A DNA stretch of 20,006 nucleotides, from positions 1 to 20,006 of the IMG/VR virus record IMGVR_UViG_3300009149_000377. One strand, written 5' to 3'. This stretch comes from a virus. The notes beneath the pieces are model-generated. The model made no database searches, was not told the DNA's origin, and saw only the letters and a list, made by a program, of their open reading frames with translations. This document shows positions 1 through 5,857 of this stretch, piece by piece (the first letter of the stretch is position 1; every line of letters starts with the position of its first letter). The translations under genes and the position numbers were made by a program.

Positions 1-195
1 CCAATATGCTTACTTTATTGTGCATTACGTAAACCAATCAGTTTACAACTCACAACATTGTGACTCACAATCTTATCACATCAATCAGTTACCACTATCT
101 CGTTCTATTTAGTTTTGTTCGTTCACAACAGTAGCCATGAGTCGTGCCGACTTCATAGCAGCTTGTTGTATTTAATTGCCTTATCATTTCCCATA
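1..195 (-). ncRNA. possible structured small RNA (or leader with tiny ORFs)
   Basis: No gene of normal length is seen here, but a near-perfect host-type promoter (199-229) fires into it on the minus strand. The transcript would fold into a long imperfect stem: 164-169 with 125-130 (6 bp), 154-159 with 134-139 (6 bp), a bulged A, then 148-152 with 140-144 (5 bp) closing a 3-base loop. One pair is G-U only in the minus-strand RNA and would be an A-C mismatch in plus-strand RNA, which fits the promoter direction. Two more hairpins lie at 57-71 and 29-46. Two tiny ORFs, of 13 codons (from 194) and 15 codons joined by an ATGA overlap, are also present and could be translated instead. No known RNA family is recognised, and the 3' end is not visible or lies outside the window. 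Confidence 0.35.
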
Positions 196-198
196 AAA

Positions 199-229
199 CA
201 AAAATACTGAATAAATCTGACATAACCAA
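199..229 (-). promoter_or_regulatory. Bacteroidota-type promoter
   Basis: Read on the minus strand: TTG (227-229), exactly 20 bases, then TATTTTTG (199-206). This matches the Bacteroidota primary-sigma consensus TTG-N19/20-TAnnTTTG in every fixed position. Transcription would start near 194 and run to the left edge. Confidence 0.65.
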
Positions 230-252
230 ATTTATTCCGTATTAAGTGGATA

Positions 253-549
253 TTATACCCTAGTGTCATCCCAATCTTGAAGTAGTGGTAAGAATAATTC
301 ATTTTTAAGCATGTTGTTATACTCATCTGAAAATAATTCTTCGACTGTAATGAATCCAACACCGAAGTCTTTTTTATTCATCCACTCTTCTAGACTTTCA
401 TCTGGGTAACCTGAATATAACCCCAGTGCTATCTGGAATTTTATATAACTCCCATAAAAAGACATCTTCTCGAATGTTGAATTCTCAAGCCATAGGTCTA
501 ATCTTCGTTTGGCTTCTACCCTAATCTCTTCTTTTCTTTCTTCAGTCAT
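253..549 (-). CDS. hypothetical protein, 98 aa
   Basis: A small soluble protein of 98 residues that I do not recognise. It is rich in charged and aromatic residues (N-terminal EERKEEIRVEAKRRLDLWLE helix), with no signal peptide, membrane segment or cysteine motif. The ATG at 549 lies about 20 bases after a very good host-type promoter (568-598), which supports both the start and a separate transcription unit. The promoter overlaps the end of the upstream endonuclease gene, so this gene can be read alone. Function unknown. Confidence 0.75.
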   Translation of the reverse strand: MTEERKEEIRVEAKRRLDLWLENSTFEKMSFYGSYIKFQIALGLYSGYPDESLEEWMNKKDFGVGFITVEELFSDEYNNMLKNELFLPLLQDWDDTRV

Positions 550-567
550 GATATTAATAGTTTAACG

Positions 568-598
568 CAAAGATACATAATTAATTCAAGAATGTCAA
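568..598 (-). promoter_or_regulatory. Bacteroidota-type promoter of the 98-aa gene
   Basis: On the minus strand TTG (596-598), 20 bases, TATCTTTG (568-575): a full match to TTG-N20-TAnnTTTG. It overlaps the last codons of the GIY-YIG gene and lies 19 bases before the ATG at 549. Confidence 0.75.
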
Positions 599-1414
599 AT
601 GTGACCAAGTTTTACCATTCTTAATATCATATATTGTTGGTCTGGACACCCCGAACCTTTTTGCAATGTTGGTGGTTGATATCTTATCTTCAGACAGTAA
701 CAACTTCTTGATTTCTAACACACTCTCTTCATCTAATTTACTATTACCGTTTGAAGCACCAAACTTCTTATTAGAAGGTGGTTTAATGTAATTACTTCTA
801 CCTTTACTCCACCCATTAGTTAAGTAACCTGTTAATTCTAACACATTCACTTTCTTATCTTCACCACATTTGGTTATCCAACAAGTACCGTATTGTGAGT
901 TATTGTTACCAGTGTAAGTACCAGATTTAGATTTACTAATATTGGATTTATGCTCATCTGTAAACGTTTTACCAGACCAAGAATAAGTGTGAGACCAATT
1001 TTTATGTTCACCAGATTGGACACGTTTATTATTAGTCTCGGTCATTCTCTTGGAGAATGTAACCCTAAACGATTCGTCAGTCTCCATCTTACGTCTGAAG
1101 GCGGCATTAGCATACTTGTGCCAACCACCCTCACCACCAACTTTCAAGTTAAGACATAAGTCTTCTTTAAGTAAATCGTTAGTTACCATTTCCGATTCTC
1201 GTTTCCTTAACTCTTCTCTACTATCACAAAACTCTAATATCTCTACGGAATGGTTATCTTTACCATGATAATTCATTGAACTCCATAACCGCTTACCAGA
1301 CCCCATATAACCATCTTCTAAGTTATGAGTTGAGTGCATACCAATATAGTATTTACCATTTAGGTTGTTGGTAGTCTTATAAATGTAGTGGTATTTCTTC
1401 TGTTTCCTAGCCAT
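581..1414 (-). CDS. GIY-YIG homing endonuclease with NUMOD3 and HTH DNA-binding modules
   Basis: A 277-residue free-standing homing-type endonuclease. The GIY-YIG nuclease domain is at the N-terminus (YIY at 10-12, YIG at 23-25, then a DGYMGSGKRL block at 34-43 typical of phage Seg-like enzymes). A NUMOD3-like stretch follows at about 146-165 (WSGKTFTDEHKSNISKSKSG). The C-terminus carries a helix-turn-helix, about 225-272 (TTNIAKRFGVSRPTIYDIKNGKTW), which would read DNA. Such enzymes cut an allele lacking the gene and spread by repair copying. It sits directly downstream of the tmRNA gene, so the tmRNA or the adjacent intergenic DNA may be its target. Its own phage-type TATTTATA promoter lies at 1431-1438, 16 bases before the ATG. 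The gene looks intact; the exact target is unknown. Confidence 0.9.
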   Translation of the reverse strand: MARKQKKYHYIYKTTNNLNGKYYIGMHSTHNLEDGYMGSGKRLWSSMNYHGKDNHSVEILEFCDSREELRKRESEMVTNDLLKEDLCLNLKVGGEGGWHKYANAAFRRKMETDESFRVTFSKRMTETNNKRVQSGEHKNWSHTYSWSGKTFTDEHKSNISKSKSGTYTGNNNSQYGTCWITKCGEDKKVNVLELTGYLTNGWSKGRSNYIKPPSNKKFGASNGNSKLDEESVLEIKKLLLSEDKISTTNIAKRFGVSRPTIYDIKNGKTWSHLTFLN

Positions 1415-1430
1415 ATCTATATTGTTTTAA

Positions 1431-1438
1431 TATAAATA
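1431..1438 (-). promoter_or_regulatory. phage-type promoter motif TATTTATA
   Basis: Minus-strand TATTTATA ends 16 bases before the ATG of the GIY-YIG gene. The same octamer (or a one-base variant) with the same spacing precedes several other minus-strand genes (12448, 18158, 9059; 17 bases at 8537). No consistent upstream element was found. Confidence 0.5.
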
Positions 1439-1462
1439 TGTTGCTAGGTACAAAAGTTCTAG

Positions 1463-1836
1463 AGGAGTTGGAGGGAATCGAACCCTCGTCCAACAAACGT
1501 TACATATACTTTCTACAAGCTTAGTCCGATTTTCTAACCTGACAAACTAGAAACTCTTTATAGGAAGTTCCAAACCCACCTTTCTTTGTAGTTATGACCT
1601 CATCAATGAAAGAACACTGAGGTTTTTATCAGGCTTCTCCTGATTTGGCGTTAATTATGCAGTTAACGCTAACTTCCCATTGAATTCCGCTTCAAGCTCG
1701 TTCAAAAAGTATTTTGTTGTACTAACGGTATTATCGTCATTTATAAAGTTTTCAAATACATTTTATACTGGTATAATCTGAACTCCCAGTGCTTGCTTAT
1801 ATACCCAATCAATTGCAGTCAAAACCAGTCAACCCC
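1463..1836 (-). ncRNA. ssrA: transfer-messenger RNA (tmRNA)
   Basis: A complete tmRNA of about 374 nt, which rescues stalled ribosomes and tags the unfinished protein. The 5' end (1836) reads GGGGTTGACTGG and pairs over 7 bp with CAACTCC at 1470-1464, keeping the G3-U70 wobble that marks alanine acceptors. The T arm is perfect (GAGGG TTCGATT CCCTC), and just before it lies GGACTAAGCTTGTAGA, close to the conserved GACTAAGCATGTAG of bacterial tmRNA. The tag frame ends at a TAA inside a hairpin (GCGTTAA...TTAACGC), and a second stem (ATCAGG/CCTGAT) fits the start of a pseudoknot. CCA is not encoded, and the base after the acceptor stem is U instead of the usual A. It lies downstream of the dnaJ-clpP cluster and is either read from it and processed or made from a weak promoter near 1853-1860. 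Confidence 0.95.
1655..1738 (-). other. ssrA: tmRNA tag-peptide reading frame (about 27 codons, ends LALTA)
   Basis: The frame inside the tmRNA that closes at TAA 1655-1657 is open only back to an in-frame TAA at 1742-1744. The tag therefore has at most 28 codons; the most likely resume codon is GAC at 1738. The peptide starts DDNTVSTTKYF, is acidic in the middle (NELEAEF) and ends NGKLALTA. Bacteroidota tags are usually 9-10 residues ending YALAA. This one is about three times longer and its last residues are L-T-A, a change in the part that ClpX and other adaptors read. The resume codon is inferred from similarity of position, not proven. Confidence 0.75.
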
Positions 1837-1852
1837 AAATCACTTGTGCAAT

Positions 1853-1860
1853 ATTAAATA
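1853..1860 (-). promoter_or_regulatory. possible weak promoter of the tmRNA (TATTTAAT)
   Basis: TATTTAAT matches six of eight bases of the phage-type TATTTATA motif and lies exactly 16 bases before the tmRNA 5' end, the same spacing as to ATG elsewhere. A one-mismatch host-type box (TAATATTG) overlaps it but lacks a TTG element. Processing from the upstream operon is an equally good explanation. Confidence 0.25.
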
Positions 1861-1862
1861 TC

Positions 1863-1884
1863 TGGGTGTTCCTAAGAACACCCA
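1863..1884 (-). terminator. strong hairpin between the 100-aa gene and the tmRNA
   Basis: A perfect 9-bp stem (1863-1871 with 1876-1884) with a 4-base loop starts six bases after the stop of the 100-aa gene. It is followed on the minus strand by AT-rich sequence (AGATATTTAATATT) and not by a run of T, so it may be a weak terminator, an mRNA 3'-end stabiliser or a processing site that frees the tmRNA. Confidence 0.45.
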
Positions 1885-1889
1885 AATCA

Positions 1890-2192
1890 TTACCCATATG
1901 TTATTTTTGTTTTTTGAAATACTTCGGTTAACCCTTTATCCCATTCACCAAAAATATATTCTCGACTAGTATCCCACACATCAAACTTAAAGAATTTACC
2001 ATCCGATTCTCGTTTGACTATGGTATCCCAGCATATACCCTCACATCTCCAATTAGCATAAATTTGTTCAACAAATGTATACTTTTCATCATTTATAACC
2101 CAAGTACCACTAGTACAAGTGAAATCATGCTCTGGGTTTTGTTCGTCAAACTCAGATTGGGTAACCTCGATAAACTCCCTTACATCTGTCAT
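1890..2192 (-). CDS. hypothetical protein, 100 aa, last gene of the clpP cluster
   Basis: An unrecognised acidic protein of 100 residues with many aromatics (seven W/Y in the second half) and three cysteines (residues 26, 50 and 54 region). Its ATG overlaps the TGA stop of clpP (ATGA), so it is translationally coupled to clpP, and a hairpin follows its stop. The coupling suggests a job connected with the protease or the following tmRNA, but nothing in the sequence shows which. No membrane segment or signal peptide is present. Confidence 0.75.
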   Translation of the reverse strand: MTDVREFIEVTQSEFDEQNPEHDFTCTSGTWVINDEKYTFVEQIYANWRCEGICWDTIVKRESDGKFFKFDVWDTSREYIFGEWDKGLTEVFQKTKITYG

Positions 2193-2902
2193 TTCTTACC
2201 TATAATCTCATCGATAATTCCGTACTCTAATGCTTCAGGTGCATCCAACCAGAAATCTCTAGTTGCATCCTTCATTACATCTTTTGGATTCTTATCTGTA
2301 TAAGAACCCAACAATTCGAATAATTCCTCATTGTATTTAACGGACTCTCTTAACGTTATCTCCATATCTTGGACATTACCTTGGGCACCTGCACTTACTT
2401 GGTGTAGCATGACCCTAGAATGCTTCAGTGAAGCTCGTTTACCTTTGGTTCCACATCCTAATAGGATACTACCCATACTTGCAGCCATTCCCATGTTAAC
2501 AGTAGCTACATCTGGTTCGATATAATCGATTGTATCAACGATACTCAATCCAGATTTAACTGACCCACCTGGACTATCCACATAAATGGTGATGTCACTT
2601 TTAGGGTCTTGTTGGTTCATCCACATAAGTTGTGATACTACCACACTTGACATGTTATCGTTTACGACACCACCTAACCAGATAATCCTATCCATCATAA
2701 GTCTGGAGAAAATATCCATTTGGACACCACGCTTCTCCATTTCCTCAATAATATATGGGGTCATTGAACCAGATGCTGGTGTTGCTAACATCTTATTGGA
2801 ATAAATGTTCTCTTGGAGCTTATTCCAATAGTAAAGCTGCATGCTACTAACACCTAAGTGGTGAATAGCGTAGTTATTGAAATCTTGTAGTAGGTTCTCC
2901 AT
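2189..2902 (-). CDS. clpP: ATP-dependent Clp protease proteolytic subunit
   Basis: A full-length ClpP serine protease of 237 residues. Catalytic triad residues are in place: Ser142 in GMAASMGS, His167 in VMLHQ, Asp216 in ATRDFW. The YVDSPGGSV segment at 107-115 matches the family's N/D-SPGG substrate-strand motif. The N-terminal stretch MTPYIIEE...MDIFSRLMMDRIIWLG (47-77) resembles Bacteroidota ClpP more than proteobacterial ones. A further N-terminal extension (1-45) could be a phage-specific arm or propeptide. The ATG overlaps the preceding stop (TAATG), and the next gene overlaps its stop. No Clp ATPase is encoded in the window, so it would need a host ClpX/ClpC or one elsewhere in the phage. 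It could serve in capsid maturation as well as in general proteolysis; the closeness of the tmRNA favours handling of tagged proteins. Confidence 0.95.
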   Translation of the reverse strand: MENLLQDFNNYAIHHLGVSSMQLYYWNKLQENIYSNKMLATPASGSMTPYIIEEMEKRGVQMDIFSRLMMDRIIWLGGVVNDNMSSVVVSQLMWMNQQDPKSDITIYVDSPGGSVKSGLSIVDTIDYIEPDVATVNMGMAASMGSILLGCGTKGKRASLKHSRVMLHQVSAGAQGNVQDMEITLRESVKYNEELFELLGSYTDKNPKDVMKDATRDFWLDAPEALEYGIIDEIIGKK

Positions 2903-3324
2903 TAAACTCTAATTTCTTGAGGTTCTGTTTCACCTACTGAATATGCCGCTTTGACAATATCACGTTCAGCCAACATTTCGTCACATGAGTACTTTTGTAA
3001 GATAAGTGTGAATGTAGCAAAATCTGGCTTACTTATCACCAACTTATCCTTGTCGTTATCCCAACTTATTTCAGCTAAGGTTTCATCGACAACCATAGAT
3101 TTATGGAGGTCATTCAACTGCTCAAATATAACCTCATTAACTGTGATTATAACGTCAGTCTTACCTAGATACCGAAGAATAGGTGTTGCTTTGGCTACCT
3201 TGGTAACAGTCTTTTGGGTGTTGCACCCTAGAACTTTAATGTTAACCTTATGTTCAAGGTCTGCGGCTGAGATTGCGTTCAAGAATTTATCTTCAACGTC
3301 TTTAAATAATTCGAAATATTCCAT
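2902..3324 (-). CDS. conserved-looking phage protein, 140 aa
   Basis: An unrecognised 140-residue protein beginning MEYFELFKDVEDKF. The start was placed at 3324, not at the ATG at 3447, because a perfect host-type promoter (3365-3395) and a CAAC-rich leader lie between them and the longer form would overlap dnaJ. The middle (ILRYLGKTDVIITVNEVIFE, then VVDETLAEISWDNDKDKL) has the layout of a family of phage proteins in which a short helix with a putative metal site follows a beta strand. No HExxH motif is present, so enzymatic activity should not be assumed. It is coupled to clpP by a TAATG overlap. Confidence 0.75.
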   Translation of the reverse strand: MEYFELFKDVEDKFLNAISAADLEHKVNIKVLGCNTQKTVTKVAKATPILRYLGKTDVIITVNEVIFEQLNDLHKSMVVDETLAEISWDNDKDKLVISKPDFATFTLILQKYSCDEMLAERDIVKAAYSVGETEPQEIRV

Positions 3325-3364
3325 TGTGTTGTTGTGTAAAAATTTTGTTGTTATTACTATAGAG

Positions 3365-3395
3365 CAAATATACCACAAAACTTCTACACAATCAA
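3365..3395 (-). promoter_or_regulatory. Bacteroidota-type promoter of the clpP unit
   Basis: On the minus strand TTG (3393-3395), 20 bases, TATATTTG (3365-3372): full consensus match. It lies just before and inside the dnaJ stop region, so the 140-aa gene, clpP and the 100-aa gene can be transcribed without dnaJ. The leader that follows (3325-3360) is CAACA-rich and unstructured. Confidence 0.8.
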
Positions 3396-3397
3396 CC

Positions 3398-4456
3398 CTA
3401 AGTCGTAACTTTATCAGCAATCGCTTGTAATTGTTCCAATAACTCACGTTCTTCGTCAGTAATTGCTGTCGGCATCTTCAACGTTGGGTAAACGTACATA
3501 TCACCAAACTTATCAGTAACTTTAGGTTCACCATTAGCCTGACGCTCAACCACCTTTAACCCCTTACCTTTAACTCTAAGTTCATCACCTTCGTGAGTCA
3601 ACTTTGGTATGGTTATTTTAATTTTACCACCAGATATTGTTGGTATTATTTTGGAGCAGCCTAAGACCATTTCAGCATAAGTCAACCCAACCCAATGTGC
3701 CAACGAGAATGGGTCTTTATCTGATACTCTAAATCTATCTTCTGGGATATGTTTTATTGCCACGATTAGATTCCCAAACACACCTTTACGCACTTCATTA
3801 CCTAGATTACCAAAGGTTATTGTATCACCATGTAATACACTTGGGATGATGTCTATTGTGGTTGTAAATGGTACTTGTTGGTACCCAGTAACATCGCAGT
3901 CAGTGCATGACTCTTCGAACGTTTCACCAGAACCATTACAGACACCACATGTTGTCATAACCAACATATTACCAAGACGCCTCTGTACTCTACCAGCACC
4001 ATTACATGAACTACATGTGGTAGGATTCTTACCACCTTTACCGTCACAGGTACCACATATCTCGTATCTACTGTATGTTATAGTACTTTCTCTACCGTTA
4101 TACACAGCATCCATCGACATATTCATGGTCACTCCAATGTGCGGATTAACACTAGTCGCTCTACGTCTGGCATTATTTTGTGCTGCTTGGAATTGTTCGA
4201 AGAAATCACTCATGTCATTATGCGTGAAGCCTCCACCACTCTTCATCCCCTCATGACCAAATTGGTCGTACTTAGCCTTCTTATCCGCATCACTCAGCAC
4301 CTCGTAGGCTTCTGCCGCCTCTTTGAATTTCTCTTCGTCACCACCCTCCTTATCTGGGTGATGAATTTTAGCTAGATTTCTATATGCTTTCTTAATCGCT
4401 TTATCATCGGCATCCTTCGCCACACCCAATACCTCGTAATAATCTTTCTTAGCCAT
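3398..4456 (-). CDS. dnaJ: DnaJ (Hsp40) co-chaperone
   Basis: A complete type I J-protein of 352 residues that would stimulate DnaK ATPase and deliver unfolded substrates. The J domain spans 1-70 with HPD at 33-35. A Phe/Gly-poor linker is followed by the four-part zinc domain with cysteine pairs C134/C137, C148/C151, C170/C173 and C184/C187. The fourth repeat reads CTDCDVTG in place of CxxCxGxG. The C-terminal substrate-binding domains follow to the end. Length is slightly below the usual 370-390, mainly from a short linker. No DnaK or GrpE lies in the window, so it presumably works with the host DnaK. It is first in the run leading to clpP and the tmRNA and has its own host-type promoter at 4474-4504. 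Confidence 0.95.
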   Translation of the reverse strand: MAKKDYYEVLGVAKDADDKAIKKAYRNLAKIHHPDKEGGDEEKFKEAAEAYEVLSDADKKAKYDQFGHEGMKSGGGFTHNDMSDFFEQFQAAQNNARRRATSVNPHIGVTMNMSMDAVYNGRESTITYSRYEICGTCDGKGGKNPTTCSSCNGAGRVQRRLGNMLVMTTCGVCNGSGETFEESCTDCDVTGYQQVPFTTTIDIIPSVLHGDTITFGNLGNEVRKGVFGNLIVAIKHIPEDRFRVSDKDPFSLAHWVGLTYAEMVLGCSKIIPTISGGKIKITIPKLTHEGDELRVKGKGLKVVERQANGEPKVTDKFGDMYVYPTLKMPTAITDEERELLEQLQAIADKVTT

Positions 4457-4462
4457 TAATAG

Positions 4463-4492
4463 TTGATTTTACGCAAATATACGGTATTTTTA
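4463..4492 (+). promoter_or_regulatory. probable promoter of the 219-aa plus-strand gene
   Basis: Plus-strand TTG (4463-4465), 19 bases, TATTTTTA (4485-4492): one mismatch to TTG-N19/20-TAnnTTTG. It is interleaved with the opposing dnaJ promoter, so the two would compete for polymerase. Confidence 0.45.
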
Positions 4493-4504
4493 TGAGACAA
4501 CCAA
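4474..4504 (-). promoter_or_regulatory. Bacteroidota-type promoter of dnaJ
   Basis: Minus-strand TTG (4502-4504), 20 bases, TATATTTG (4474-4481): full consensus match, 17 bases before the dnaJ ATG. Its TTG element directly abuts the ATG of the divergent plus-strand gene. Confidence 0.8.
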
Positions 4505-5164
4505 ATGTATAGGACAATTTTAGTGGGGAATGGTGAATATCGTAAGACGATGCACCGATGTAAGACCATTCAAACGGCTTACCAGAATTTCCATCGTATT
4601 AAGGAAGAGAATGAGACCGTTGTATTTCCTAAACGGTTCATAAACGATGGTGCCATAAAACCAGTAAAGTACGAGATATTCCTAGTGAAAGACATCGAAG
4701 AAGATGATAAACACCGATTTGTTAGAGATGAATTGGGTAGGGTATATGAGGAAAAGGCTATTTTTGACTACTGGACTGTCATCAATTCAAACGAATATAA
4801 CATTGAAGAAGAATTCTGGCTGTATGGTCACTCATCTAATACAGATAGAAAGTCTATCCACGATATTGCTAGGTTAGTAATGAATGATGCTAAAGATATT
4901 AAAAGTAGTCGGCAGGTAATCGTAGTTCATAATAAACTGGTTATCCATAATGAAGAACGGTTTGACATGGTGGTATGTAAAAACAAAAAGGATTGTCAGC
5001 GTTTACACCACATGCTTAGTGCTGAGGCTAAGAACTTCAAATTAAAAGGGTTAGTATTTATGGGTACATGCTCTGATGCTAACATACCAATGCTATACGA
5101 GATTATCCACGAAAATACTGGGTGGGCTTATAGAAAGATTCGTAGAACTTCTACTAGACCTTAA
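4505..5164 (+). CDS. hypothetical protein, 219 aa
   Basis: One of only two convincing plus-strand genes. The 219-residue protein starts MYRTILVGNGEYRKTMHRCK, an alpha/beta-looking opening, and is rich in His, Lys and Glu. It has no membrane segment or signal peptide and a basic C-terminus (YRKIRRTSTRP). I do not recognise the family. The segment VVCKNKKDCQRLHHML could bind metal or nucleic acid but this is only a composition argument. It is divergent from dnaJ with a promoter embedded between the two starts, and it ends tail to tail with the minus-strand small genes. Confidence 0.8.
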   Translation: MYRTILVGNGEYRKTMHRCKTIQTAYQNFHRIKEENETVVFPKRFINDGAIKPVKYEIFLVKDIEEDDKHRFVRDELGRVYEEKAIFDYWTVINSNEYNIEEEFWLYGHSSNTDRKSIHDIARLVMNDAKDIKSSRQVIVVHNKLVIHNEERFDMVVCKNKKDCQRLHHMLSAEAKNFKLKGLVFMGTCSDANIPMLYEIIHENTGWAYRKIRRTSTRP

Positions 5165-5264
5165 CTGTTTCGCAGTTCAATATTTTAACGCACCCCATTA
5201 ATGTACTCTTATATTCTTCGTCAGTTTTATACTTGTCTCTTAGTGGTACCACTTGGTTACCCAC
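5154..5264 (-). CDS. small hypothetical protein, 36 aa (GTG start)
   Basis: A GTG codon at 5264, 16 bases after the stop of the 96-aa gene, opens a 36-codon frame ending at TAG 5154-5156. The product (beginning M/V-GNQVVPLRDKYKTDEEYK, ending CVKILNCETVKV) has normal composition for this genome, and the frame fills what would otherwise be a 115-base gap. It overlaps the last 11 bases of the convergent plus-strand gene. An in-frame TAA directly before the GTG fixes the start. No homology is recognised and no promoter of its own is seen. Confidence 0.45.
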   Translation of the reverse strand: MGNQVVPLRDKYKTDEEYKSTLMGCVKILNCETVKV

Positions 5265-5279
5265 TTACAATCTTCTGAT

Positions 5280-5567
5280 TTAATCGAGCTTACCTTCATC
5301 AGCACCTTGTCCTATATCAAATTTAGCTTTGATATCCGCTATTAGTTTATTCACTGGCTCCATATCACTTTCTGAATATAGAACTGGGTTAATGCACTCG
5401 ATGCGTTCTTCACCGTCTGTTGGTAGATACCACGCATATATGTTATCACCCTTTTCAGCGATTAGGGTATTCAGGTTAGTGTTCAGAATACCCATAATTT
5501 GTTTGTTCCCTGCCAATTCTCTATCTATATAGAAAACCAAGCATAGTGGTGTTTGTTTACTCATCAT
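5280..5567 (-). CDS. hypothetical protein, 95 aa
   Basis: An unrecognised 95-residue protein. The core CLVFYIDRELAGNKQIMGIL followed by a YAWYLPTDGEERIECINP strand pair looks like a small alpha/beta fold of the kind common in large myoviruses, function unknown to me. The start is one of two tandem ATG codons (5567 or 5564) that overlap the last codons of the upstream gene (GATGATGAGTAA), so translation is coupled. A TTG three bases further upstream (5570) is an unlikely start. The C-terminus is Gly/Asp-rich. Confidence 0.75.
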   Translation of the reverse strand: MMSKQTPLCLVFYIDRELAGNKQIMGILNTNLNTLIAEKGDNIYAWYLPTDGEERIECINPVLYSESDMEPVNKLIADIKAKFDIGQGADEGKLD

Positions 5568-5817
5568 CAAATTGTGTTAAAAACTCACTGAAGGTTACTT
5601 CTTCAACAAGTCCCTCCAAATAATCATTATTATCAATACCGAAATTATCAGTTAACAATTTGTCAACCAACTTATTCTTATCGTTCACACCATAAACCGC
5701 TTCAGCGCTTATAGGTACCTCATCATCTAATAAATACACTAGGTATTCATCTACAACCTTTTGTGGGTGTACTAGACTACTCAACTTGTCGCTATTCTTA
5801 ACTATTATCCTTTTCAT
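5557..5817 (-). CDS. hypothetical protein, 86 aa
   Basis: A small acidic protein of 86 residues starting MKRIIVKNSDKL and ending FLTQFDDE. It has no recognisable motif, signal or membrane segment. A host-type -7 box (TAGCTTTG, 5822-5829) stands close to the ATG, so it probably heads the unit with the 95-aa gene, whose start overlaps its stop. Confidence 0.75.
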   Translation of the reverse strand: MKRIIVKNSDKLSSLVHPQKVVDEYLVYLLDDEVPISAEAVYGVNDKNKLVDKLLTDNFGIDNNDYLEGLVEEVTFSEFLTQFDDE

Positions 5818-5821
5818 AATA

Positions 5822-5829
5822 CAAAGCTA
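5822..5829 (-). promoter_or_regulatory. host-type -7 box of the 86-aa gene
   Basis: Minus-strand TAGCTTTG fits TAnnTTTG in the 40-base gap before the 86-aa gene. The -33 region reads TTT, not TTG, so the promoter is weaker than those at 199, 568, 3365 and 4474. Confidence 0.45.
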
Positions 5830-5857
5830 TTGAATTAAATTGACATAGTAAATAGGT

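Noticed and set aside
153-362. 69-codon minus-strand ORF overlapping the 98-aa gene
   Set aside because: It overlaps a better gene out of frame; only its last 13 codons lie after the promoter at 199-229.
1431-1438. TATAAATA on the plus strand, identical to the T4 late promoter
   Set aside because: In every case the gene it precedes is on the minus strand, where it reads TATTTATA; no plus-strand gene follows. The T4 orientation would point away from the genes.
2951-3430. 159-codon plus-strand ORF opposite the 140-aa gene
   Set aside because: It is antisense to a gene with a promoter, coupling and normal protein composition; its Ser/Leu/Ile-rich product is typical of a shadow frame. The same holds for the plus-strand ORFs at 3846, 10503 and 19083.
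3325-3447. Longer N-terminus of the 140-aa protein starting at 3447
   Set aside because: It would overlap dnaJ by about 50 bases and run through a perfect promoter and a CAACA-rich leader; the added residues look like translated non-coding DNA.
5565-5570. TTG start at 5570 for the 95-aa gene
   Set aside because: Two tandem ATG codons follow immediately (5567 and 5564), which are better starts.
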